DNA of 17,341 nt from Caryophanales bacterium UBA2450 (GTDB lineage: Bacteria; Bacillota_I; Bacilli_A; RFN20; CAG-826), in NCBI GenBank assembly GCA_002342545.1, contig DDQE01000047.1, positions 1-17,341 on the forward strand. The letters are read 5' to 3'. The position numbers and the translations under genes were made by a program. Positions 1 through 4,851 of this stretch are shown here, in pieces. Every line of letters starts with the position of its first letter. Positions within the stretch are counted from its first letter, which is position 1. The notes under the pieces are model-generated. The model made no database searches. It was not told the DNA's origin and saw only the letters and a list, made by a program, of their open reading frames with translations.

Positions 1-1
1 G

Positions 2-166
2 GAAATTACTTTAAGAATTCACAAAAATATGATATATGAATTATGGGACAGGTTGTCCCACAAATTCAAAACATCAAAAGAAGAAAATATTTTCTATAAT
101 TCAATTAATGAATTAATTGCTTGTATAGACTGGACATTGTCTAAGATTTTTTTTCACAAATTTTGA
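2..166 (+). CDS. C-terminal fragment of an unidentified protein (cut by window start)
   Basis: One frame stays open from the left window edge to a TGA at 164-166 and gives a 54-residue tail containing IYELWDRLSHKF and ending SKIFFHKF. The gene begins outside the window. The tail is rich in aromatic and charged residues and has no motif I recognise. It lies 37 bp before the YhcG-type nuclease gene on the same strand. YhcG genes often sit beside type I restriction subunits, but nothing in these residues shows that this is one. A 17-bp perfect inverted repeat (44-60) falls within the coding frame. The frame could also be chance, since AT-rich open stretches of this length occur. Confidence 0.4.
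   Translation, partial: EITLRIHKNMIYELWDRLSHKFKTSKEENIFYNSINELIACIDWTLSKIFFHKF
44..60. repeat. Perfect 7-bp inverted repeat
   Basis: TGGGACA and TGTCCCA flank GGT. The arms are unusually GC-rich for this AT-rich region. No T-run follows, so it is not a simple terminator. It lies inside the partial reading frame at 2-166. Confidence 0.6.
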
Positions 167-189
167 AAAAAACTCCCTCTATATATAAT

Positions 190-195
190 AGGAGG
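190..195 (+). promoter_or_regulatory. Ribosome binding site of the YhcG-type gene
   Basis: AGGAGG lies 8 nt before ATG 204 and fixes the start. A TATAAT at 184-189 touches it, so that hexamer is unlikely to be the -10 element. Confidence 0.75.
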
Positions 196-203
196 CTATA
201 AAT

Positions 204-1178
204 ATGAACGGCATTGTAGACAAGTCCTATTTGAAAGATTTAGAGGCAATTAAAGAAACAATAAGAAAGAATCAAACAAGCACAATTTATGTCGTGAATA
301 GTGCAATGATTATTACCTATTATCAAATAGGCACTATTATTAATCAAAGAAAAGAATGGGGTAATAAGTATGTCGAAAGGTTGTCTAGAGATTTAAAAGA
401 ATATGGAAAAGGTTATTCTTATCCACAACTAAAAAAGATGTCCCAGTTTGCCGCTCTATTCACAATAGATGAAATTGGCTCACAGCCTGTGAACCAAATT
501 CCTTGGGGAACATTATACGGAATAATCAGCAAATCATCTTTTAAAGAAGAAATGTTTTGGTATGTAAATCAAACATATAAAAATAAATGGTCGCGAGCGA
601 TGGTTCTTAAACAATTTGAACTGAAAGCCTATCAACGACATGAGGTTGAACCAATTTCATCTTCAATTCAATCTAATAACGATACCCAACTTAAAGAAAT
701 TGTTAAAGACACATTGGCTCTAGATTTTATCAATAGAACAGATCTTGCAGATGAGAAAACATTTAAGAGCAAATTAATGGACAACATAATTTCATTTCTT
801 CAGGAATTAGGACCAGGTTTTGCTCTTGTAGGAAAAGAATATAAGTTGGTAACACCTACAAGAAAAAATTATTTTATTGACTTACTCATGTATCACACTA
901 AAGTCCATGCATATGTTGTAATCGAAGTGAAAATAGATGAGTTTCAACCAGCGGATATTGGACAATTGGCTTTCTATGTTAACGCTATCGATGACTTAGA
1001 AAGAACTGATGTAGATAATGAAACCATTGGCATATTATTATGCAAAGATGCCGATATATATGTTGCTAAAACAACCCTAGCAAAACAATCAGCAAAAATT
1101 GGGATCTCGAAGTATAAAATTCTAGAAGAGATACCTGAATATTTAGCCAATAAATTAAATGATATCGATGAAATATGA
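204..1178 (+). CDS. YhcG/DUF1016-type PDDEXK nuclease
   Basis: This 324-residue protein has the two-part YhcG layout. An N-terminal helical DUF1016 region (about 10-145) carries the family-like SQFAAL and IPWGTLYGII segments. A C-terminal PDDEXK nuclease fold (about 165-320) follows, with GFALVGKEYKL, then FIDLL (Asp226), IEVK (Glu241, Lys243), GQLAFYVNAIDD (Gln254) and IGILLCK. The acidic pair and Lys needed for catalysis are all present, so it looks intact. It probably acts on DNA in the cytoplasm; relatives occur near type I restriction genes and phage-defence islands, but the physiological role is poorly defined. The start is set by AGGAGG at 190-195, 8 nt before ATG. The stop lies 13 bp before truB, so readthrough into truB is possible. 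No terminator is visible between them. Confidence 0.88.
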   Translation: MNGIVDKSYLKDLEAIKETIRKNQTSTIYVVNSAMIITYYQIGTIINQRKEWGNKYVERLSRDLKEYGKGYSYPQLKKMSQFAALFTIDEIGSQPVNQIPWGTLYGIISKSSFKEEMFWYVNQTYKNKWSRAMVLKQFELKAYQRHEVEPISSSIQSNNDTQLKEIVKDTLALDFINRTDLADEKTFKSKLMDNIISFLQELGPGFALVGKEYKLVTPTRKNYFIDLLMYHTKVHAYVVIEVKIDEFQPADIGQLAFYVNAIDDLERTDVDNETIGILLCKDADIYVAKTTLAKQSAKIGISKYKILEEIPEYLANKLNDIDEI

Positions 1179-1184
1179 TATTAT
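1179..1184 (+). promoter_or_regulatory. Possible -10 element of a leaderless truB promoter
   Basis: TATTAT ends 7 nt before ATG 1192, where a transcript would start at about the ATG itself. A TTAAAT at 1155-1160 is a poor -35 candidate with an 18-bp spacer. AT-rich sequence makes chance matches common. Confidence 0.3.
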
Positions 1185-1191
1185 ATTTCAC

Positions 1192-2046
1192 ATGGATGGA
1201 TTTATATTCATAGATAAAAAAGCTGATGTAATGTCATCTAAAGTTGATGGAGACGTCAAACATCTTTTTAACACTGCTAGAGTGGGACACGTAGGAACTC
1301 TAGATCCATTTGCGACTGGTCTATTAATTTTAGGAGTGAATAAAGCCACTAAAGGGATAACGTTTTTTGATGATTTTGATAAAGAATATATCGCTACTAT
1401 CAAGTTAGGTATCGAGACCGATTCTATGGATATAGACGGCAAGGAAATATCTAGAAAAGAAGTTCCAAATTTATCTAAAGATAAAATAGAAGAAGTTTTA
1501 AATTCTTTTTTAGGAAAAAGTAAGCAACTTCCTCCAATGACTAGCGCAATTAAAATAAATGGCACGGCCCTATATAAATTAGCCCATAAAGGCAAAGAAA
1601 TAAATCGACCACTTAGAGATATAGAAATCTATGAGATTGAATTATTAGATTATAAAAATGATGAGATAACTTTTAGAGCATTAGTCTCAAAAGGAACATA
1701 TATGAGAGTGTTAGGCTCTGACATTGCTAAAAAGCTAGGCACTGTTGGTCATCTTCTCTCTTTAAGAAGATCTAAAGTTGGTCCATTTAGTGTAACCGAG
1801 GCAAGTAAAATAGAAGATATTAGTGACAAATCACTAAAATCTACTTATGAAGTTTTATCTAGATTTAGTGCAACCATCTCTTTTGATGATAAGACAATTA
1901 AAGATATTAAAGATGGGAAGATTAAAATTCTTGAAGGAAGTTACCCTAGTGATAAATTATTAGTAGTGGACTCTATAAATAACGTTATTGCGATGTATAT
2001 CAAAACTAATAACAATAAATATGAGTTTGCTAGAGGCTTATTTTAA
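1192..2046 (+). CDS. truB: tRNA pseudouridine(55) synthase TruB
   Basis: TruB isomerises U55 to pseudouridine in the T-loop of tRNAs. From this start the protein has 284 residues. It opens with MDGFIFIDK, the usual family start. The catalytic motif GHVGTLDPFATGLL follows with catalytic Asp38, then KEYIATIKLG, PPMTSAIKINGTALYKLA, the RNA-contacting SKGTYMRVLG and LRRSKVGPF. An in-frame ATG at 1159 would add 11 residues that do not match the family and would overlap the upstream gene, so 1192 is preferred. There is no Shine-Dalgarno; TATTAT at 1179-1184 ends 7 nt before the ATG, which fits a leaderless mRNA, although coupling to the upstream gene is also possible. The stop overlaps the ribF start by one base (TAATG), as in a coupled operon. 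Confidence 0.95.
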   Translation: MDGFIFIDKKADVMSSKVDGDVKHLFNTARVGHVGTLDPFATGLLILGVNKATKGITFFDDFDKEYIATIKLGIETDSMDIDGKEISRKEVPNLSKDKIEEVLNSFLGKSKQLPPMTSAIKINGTALYKLAHKGKEINRPLRDIEIYEIELLDYKNDEITFRALVSKGTYMRVLGSDIAKKLGTVGHLLSLRRSKVGPFSVTEASKIEDISDKSLKSTYEVLSRFSATISFDDKTIKDIKDGKIKILEGSYPSDKLLVVDSINNVIAMYIKTNNNKYEFARGLF

Positions 2047-2948
2047 TGAAGATCATTGAGATTGATGTTAACGATTTAAAAATAGAACCTAATCCTGATA
2101 TTACATTATGTTTAGGATATTTTGATGGTGTTCATATTGGTCATCTTGATTTGATTAATAAGGCTCTTGAAAGCGGTAATGCCGCAGTGATGACTTTTGA
2201 TATCTCACCAAGTTTTACTTTAAAAAAGAATCCAAGTGACAACATGTTAACTTCCTTATTTGATAAGGCGAATATCTTAAAATCATTAGGAGTGAAATAC
2301 ATGTATTTCCTCAGAATGAGCGATGAATTATTAAGATATTCCGCAAATGAATTTATTGAGCAGATTTTAGAGCCTATTAATCCTAAAAAAATAGTTGTTG
2401 GAGAAGATTATAGATTTGGAAGATACGCAAGTGGAACCCCAAAAGATTTAAAAGAATATTTTGATACTGAAGTAGTTCCTCTTAAACTTGTAGACGGTAA
2501 AAAAATCTCTAGTAGAACTATTAGAGAACTAGTGGCCTTAGGAGAAGTAGAAGAAGCTTCTAGATTATTATCTAGACCATACACAATTGTGGGCTTAGTA
2601 GTGGAAGGTAATCATAACGGAACTAAAATTGGCTTTCCAACCGCTAATTTAGATTTAGATTATCCTTATGTCCTTCCTAAAATTGGAGTGTATATGGGTT
2701 TTGTGAAATTTATGTCTAGCAAATATAAATGTATCATTTCAGTTTCTACTCACCCAACGATTATGGAACTTAATAAACCTCTCATAGAGGTTCATCTTAT
2801 CTCTTATAAAGGTGACTTATATGGAAGAGAAATCGAAGTGCAATTTGTAAAATTTATGAGAGATATCTATAAATTTGATTCTATGGATGATTTAAAAGCC
2901 CAGTTAGAAAAAGACTGTGAAATCGCTAAGAAGACTTTACAGCTATAA
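2046..2948 (+). CDS. ribF: Bifunctional riboflavin kinase/FAD synthetase RibF
   Basis: RibF phosphorylates riboflavin to FMN and adenylylates FMN to FAD. The 300-residue length is normal. The N-terminal adenylyltransferase half (about 1-185) carries LGYFDGVHIGHLDLI, the HxGH-like nucleotide site, then VVGEDYRFGR and the KKISSRTIREL motif. The C-terminal flavokinase half (about 185-300) carries GTKIGFPTANL, corresponding to the GxPTAN motif, then PKIGVYMGFV and a C-terminal stretch with EVHLI, LYGREIEVQFVKFMRD and FDSMDDLKAQL. The ATG shares one base with the truB stop. A weak AGAGG at 2031-2035 may assist initiation. The usual HPTF-like segment reads HPTIM, a small variation. The gene sits in the conserved truB-ribF-rpsO order, with 134 nt to rpsO. 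Confidence 0.95.
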   Translation: MKIIEIDVNDLKIEPNPDITLCLGYFDGVHIGHLDLINKALESGNAAVMTFDISPSFTLKKNPSDNMLTSLFDKANILKSLGVKYMYFLRMSDELLRYSANEFIEQILEPINPKKIVVGEDYRFGRYASGTPKDLKEYFDTEVVPLKLVDGKKISSRTIRELVALGEVEEASRLLSRPYTIVGLVVEGNHNGTKIGFPTANLDLDYPYVLPKIGVYMGFVKFMSSKYKCIISVSTHPTIMELNKPLIEVHLISYKGDLYGREIEVQFVKFMRDIYKFDSMDDLKAQLEKDCEIAKKTLQL

Positions 2949-2999
2949 AAAATATAAAAAAATATTTCACTTATTAATGAATTAATATAAGATATAGCA

Positions 3000-3062
3000 A
3001 GCGACTTATCTCTAGAGACTTCGAATCCTCAACGAATTCTCCGGGCTTAAGTTAAGAATTTA
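3000..3062 (+). promoter_or_regulatory. Candidate structured rpsO (S15) leader
   Basis: The stretch between ribF and rpsO is visibly more GC-rich than its flanks and can fold. A long-range ACTTA (3004-3008)/TAAGT (3048-3052) helix can enclose a stem of GAG (3015-3017)/CTC (3039-3041) and TTCG (3020-3023)/CGAA (3033-3036) around a 2x2 internal loop. A competing stem pairs GAATTCT (3034-3040) with AGAATTT (3055-3061). S15 is known to repress its own mRNA through leader structures in several bacteria, so autoregulation is a reasonable inference. I did not match a specific known S15 leader class. Confidence 0.4.
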
Positions 3063-3066
3063 AAAG

Positions 3067-3073
3067 AAGGAGG
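3067..3073 (+). promoter_or_regulatory. Strong ribosome binding site of rpsO
   Basis: AAGGAGG ends 9 nt before ATG 3083 and selects it over an in-frame TTG at 3077, which would add two residues absent from the family. Confidence 0.85.
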
Positions 3074-3082
3074 AACTTGATC

Positions 3083-3352
3083 ATGGCCCTTTCAAAAGAA
3101 AGAAAAGCGGAAATCGTCAAGCAATACGGTAAAAACGAAAAAGACACTGGTTCTATTGAAGTCCAAGTTGCCTTACTTACCGAACAAATCAAAGCGTTAA
3201 CCGAACACTTAAAGAAGAATCACAAAGATGCTTCTAGTAAAAGAGGATTAATGATTCTCGTCGGACAACGTAGAAGCTTACTTGATTATTTAGCCAGAAC
3301 TGATAGAGATGCCTATTTAAGACTTATCGTCAGCCTTGGATTAAGAAAATAA
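3083..3352 (+). CDS. rpsO: 30S ribosomal protein S15
   Basis: S15 is a primary 16S rRNA-binding protein of the small subunit platform. The 89-residue product beginning MALSKERKAEIVKQYG has the exact usual length. It contains the family core DTGSIEVQVALLTEQI, the helical HLKKNHKDASSKRGLM segment, the RRSLLDYL rRNA-contact region, and the ending LIVSLGLRK. It is the third gene after truB and ribF, preceded by a likely regulatory leader and closed by a strong terminator 16 bp downstream. In many Firmicutes pnp comes next; here pnp begins about 10.4 kb further on. Confidence 0.98.
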   Translation: MALSKERKAEIVKQYGKNEKDTGSIEVQVALLTEQIKALTEHLKKNHKDASSKRGLMILVGQRRSLLDYLARTDRDAYLRLIVSLGLRK

Positions 3353-3367
3353 TCGGAAAGACGAAAC

Positions 3368-3398
3368 AAAAAACTTCCAATCGAATGGAAGTTTTTTT
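3368..3398. terminator. Intrinsic terminator after rpsO, probably bidirectional
   Basis: ACTTCCA (3373-3379) pairs with TGGAAGT (3386-3392) around a 6-nt loop and is followed by a run of seven T. On the other strand a run of six T follows, so it can also end the converging toxin-antitoxin transcript, whose last stop is at 3431. Confidence 0.88.
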
Positions 3399-3430
3399 AT
3401 TACGAATGACACACCCAGTATTAATCAATA

Positions 3431-3715
3431 TTATTTAAAGAGATCGCTATGAGTTCCTGTTCTCATTAGATATAAGATTACCTGATTGTCATAATATTTA
3501 TATACTAGTAGCCAATCTGGTTCTATATGAAGTTCTCTACAGTCGAGATATTCTTTGCTATTTTTTAGAGGATGATCCTTATATTTTTCCGGAAGTACTC
3601 CGCCATTTTTTAAAATTCTAATGACGTTTTCTAGTTCAGTTAAATCGTAGCCTCGTTTTACAATAGTTTTGAAATCTTTTTTAAACTGAGATGACCTCTT
3701 TATTTTATATATCAT
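3431..3715 (-). CDS. YafQ/RelE-family mRNA interferase toxin
   Basis: The 94-residue product has the small basic RelE/ParE fold signature of YafQ-like ribosome-dependent mRNA endonucleases. The C-terminal catalytic set is present: His48, His63, Asp67-Trp68 and, in THSDLF, His89 and Phe93. This matches the His/Asp/Trp/His/Phe pattern of E. coli YafQ, so the toxin looks active rather than decayed. The N-terminal IKRSSQFKKDFKTIVKRG is the common RelE-type beginning. Its ATG overlaps the antitoxin stop by 4 nt (ATGA, 3712-3715), so the toxin is translationally coupled to and made after the antitoxin. It converges on rpsO and shares the terminator at 3368-3398. The symbol is left blank because orthology to yafQ itself was not tested. 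Confidence 0.9.
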   Translation of the reverse strand: MIYKIKRSSQFKKDFKTIVKRGYDLTELENVIRILKNGGVLPEKYKDHPLKNSKEYLDCRELHIEPDWLLVYKYYDNQVILYLMRTGTHSDLFK

Positions 3716-3984
3716 TTCCTTAAGTCTTCAAATAGTTCTTCAACAGTATCATAGGTCTTGCTCTTTTCTGGATGTTTCATTTCCTTCTCGGCTTTTTTAA
3801 TTGTTCTAATAGTTTTTTTGTTAGGCACTTCATATAACTCAAAAGGCAATTTTCTTTCTCTTACCGATTGATACAAAAATAAAGTGATAGCAGTGGATAA
3901 ATCTAATCCCATGGAATGGAATAACTCTACTGCTTCTTTTTTTAGCTTTGGATCTAAAGAAATATTAGTGTTTACTTTGGCCAT
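3712..3984 (-). CDS. DinJ/RelB-family antitoxin
   Basis: The 90-residue product starts AKVNTNISLDPKLKKEAVEL and continues SMGLDLSTAITLFL, the ribbon-helix-helix DNA-binding domain of DinJ/RelB antitoxins (about 1-50). A charged C-terminal tail (about 55-90, with KKAEKEMKHPEKS and VEELFEDLRK) follows, of the kind that wraps the toxin. It precedes the toxin gene, as is usual. AAGG lies about 9 nt before the ATG. The promoter -10 element lies inside a 13-bp inverted repeat (3998-4010), which suggests autorepression by the antitoxin dimer and the toxin complex. Confidence 0.9.
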   Translation of the reverse strand: MAKVNTNISLDPKLKKEAVELFHSMGLDLSTAITLFLYQSVRERKLPFELYEVPNKKTIRTIKKAEKEMKHPEKSKTYDTVEELFEDLRK

Positions 3985-3997
3985 AATATATACCTTA

Positions 3998-4010
3998 GCT
4001 ACATAGTAGC
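3998..4010. promoter_or_regulatory. Probable antitoxin operator over the -10 element
   Basis: GCTAC and GTAGC form a perfect inverted repeat around ATA, and the -10 hexamer at 4003-4008 lies within it. Location and symmetry fit a ribbon-helix-helix binding site. Confidence 0.55.
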
Positions 4011-4031
4011 AAAATATAAAAGCGCATTCAA
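4003..4031 (-). promoter_or_regulatory. Promoter of the toxin-antitoxin operon
   Basis: On the minus strand TTGAAT (4026-4031) and TACTAT (4003-4008) are separated by exactly 17 bp. The predicted transcript starts about 10 nt before the SD-like AAGG of the antitoxin gene. Confidence 0.6.
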
Positions 4032-4044
4032 TAATTATGTGTAT

Positions 4045-4058
4045 ATTATGCGCATAAT
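4045..4058. repeat. Perfect 14-bp palindrome upstream of the toxin-antitoxin promoter
   Basis: The sequence ATTATGC followed by its reverse complement forms a perfect palindrome. GCGCAT also occurs at 4022-4027, next to the -35 element, and pairs with ATGCGC at 4048-4053. It may be a second operator or a looping site. Confidence 0.5.
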
Positions 4059-4373
4059 TTTATTTATTTTCTTTCCCAATGATATCCTTTTATTCTCTAA
4101 CTTAATCTAATGGCGTTATTAATTGAAGAAACACTGACACCTAATGTAGTAGCGTGAATTATATTAGCTTAGTAGATTAATAAGTTTTATACTAATTGAC
4201 CTTCTAAAGTATAACAGGCTACAACTGTATTTTTGCTTCTACTCATATATACAAATATAGCCCTTTGCTTATGCACATAGTTTAGGTGCCACGCAGGGAT
4301 TTTTCGCATACATAAAATCAGACAATTTTTCTTGAAAACATGATGGGTGTGCAAATGAATCTCTCTTTTTGCT
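4059..4373. other. Gene-free AT-rich spacer
   Basis: I see no convincing gene here. Two overlapping minus-strand frames (4187-4384 and 4269-4451) lack a ribosome binding site, have no family resemblance, and are rich in Cys, His and Lys in a way typical of chance frames. No RNA gene or mobile-element remnant was recognised. Confidence 0.5.
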
Positions 4374-4415
4374 CTTTTTTTCATTTTGTAAACAAAAAAA
4401 GAAAATGAGAAAAAG
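4374..4415. repeat. AT-rich inverted repeat with 14-nt arms
   Basis: Arms 4374-4387 (CTTTTTTTCATTTT) and 4402-4415 (AAAATGAGAAAAAG) pair fully with a single G-U, around a 14-nt loop. An alternative pairing joins CTTTTTTT (4374-4381) with AAAAAAAG (4394-4401). It lies directly upstream of the operator-like repeat at 4417-4435. Confidence 0.5.
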
Positions 4416-4416
4416 T

Positions 4417-4435
4417 TTATTTACTATGTAAATAA
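4417..4435. promoter_or_regulatory. Operator-like perfect inverted repeat
   Basis: TTATTTAC and GTAAATAA are separated by TAT, giving an 8-bp perfect dyad of typical repressor or activator size. It ends 25 bp before the -35 element at 4460, the right distance for an upstream activator site. Confidence 0.45.
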
Positions 4436-4459
4436 TATGCACTCTAATCATAAGAGTAC

Positions 4460-4488
4460 TTGCTTCCTACCCCTCTTCCATTTATAAT
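4460..4488 (+). promoter_or_regulatory. Sigma-A promoter of the surface-protein leader
   Basis: TTGCTT (4460-4465) and a perfect TATAAT (4483-4488) are 17 bp apart, the best promoter in the window. Transcription should start at about 4495, giving a leader of about 357 nt before the ATG at 4852. Confidence 0.75.
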
Positions 4489-4494
4489 GGGCGC

Positions 4495-4835
4495 ATAAGC
4501 GTTCACTCCCATAGGGAGAAAGACACTTGTGGTCGAAGTGTTGACTCTCTACACGGTGATAGCTTATTTACGATAAGAAGTAGAATAGAAGAATCACGGT
4601 GCACATGACTCTTAAAATTTCTCTCCGAGTCGTAACGTCAGCGGAGTTAGTACTAGTCCATTTAGGGACAAGAGATAGTCACTAACAAGCTGACAAAAAT
4701 CTTTTTGTTGATACTTCTCTTATCTGGTCAATATTGGAGACCTTAGATTTAGCGAAGTCAATCAACTTTACATCAAAAAGGTTTATTCATACTCACAAGG
4801 TTAAATAACCAAAACGACCTTGGAGGCTTTTATTG
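4495..4835 (+). ncRNA. Probable structured leader RNA of the surface-protein gene
   Basis: This non-coding stretch is clearly GC-richer than its flanks (48% by hand count at 4501-4560 and 4621-4680) and holds many short helices. These are CTCCC/GGGAG (4506-4518) and ACACTT/AAGTGT (4523-4541). A long-range GACTCTCT (4543-4550)/AGAG-AT-AGTC (4671-4680) helix encloses GTGAT/ATCAC (4556-4597) with CTTAT/ATAAG inside, either GACTC/GAGTC (4607-4631) or CTCCG/CGGAG (4623-4646), and GTCC/GGAC (4656-4669). GGTC/GACC (4726-4742) and CAAGGT/ACCTTG (4796-4822) follow. Some helices exclude each other. It matches no tmRNA, RNase P, SRP, T-box or riboswitch class that I recognise. It may be a cis-regulator or a separate small RNA. 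Confidence 0.55.
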
Positions 4836-4843
4836 AAAGGAGA
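4836..4843 (+). promoter_or_regulatory. Ribosome binding site of the surface-protein gene
   Basis: AAAGGAGA ends 8 nt before ATG 4852. A second SD-like GGAGG at 4822-4826 lies at the foot of the CAAGGT/ACCTTG hairpin, too far from the ATG to serve it directly. Confidence 0.75.
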
Positions 4844-4851
4844 GAAAAAAT

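Noticed and set aside
163..189. TTGAAA and TATAAT as a promoter for the YhcG-type gene
   Set aside because: The spacer is only 15 bp and the -10 touches the SD, so a transcript would start inside the ribosome binding site.
1159..1191. Longer truB start at ATG 1159
   Set aside because: The 11 extra residues do not match the family, overlap the nuclease gene and have no SD.
3010..3045. TTCGAATCC in the rpsO leader, resembling a tRNA T-loop
   Set aside because: The flanking bases cannot form the 5-bp T-arm (GAGAC against CCTCA) and no acceptor or anticodon stems are present.
4187..4451. Two minus-strand open frames of 60-65 aa
   Set aside because: They overlap each other, lack an SD, show no family features and cover the inverted repeats upstream of the surface-gene promoter.
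4620..4685. Group I intron-like core (AGAGATAGTC resembling the P7 3' strand)
   Set aside because: The matching 5' strand pairs only with a 2-nt bulge on the wrong side, no P3-P8 core is recognisable, and there are no exons to splice.
4693..4708. ACAAAA/TTTTGT hairpin as a terminator within the leader
   Set aside because: The stem has almost no G or C and no T-run follows it; it is more likely part of the leader fold.
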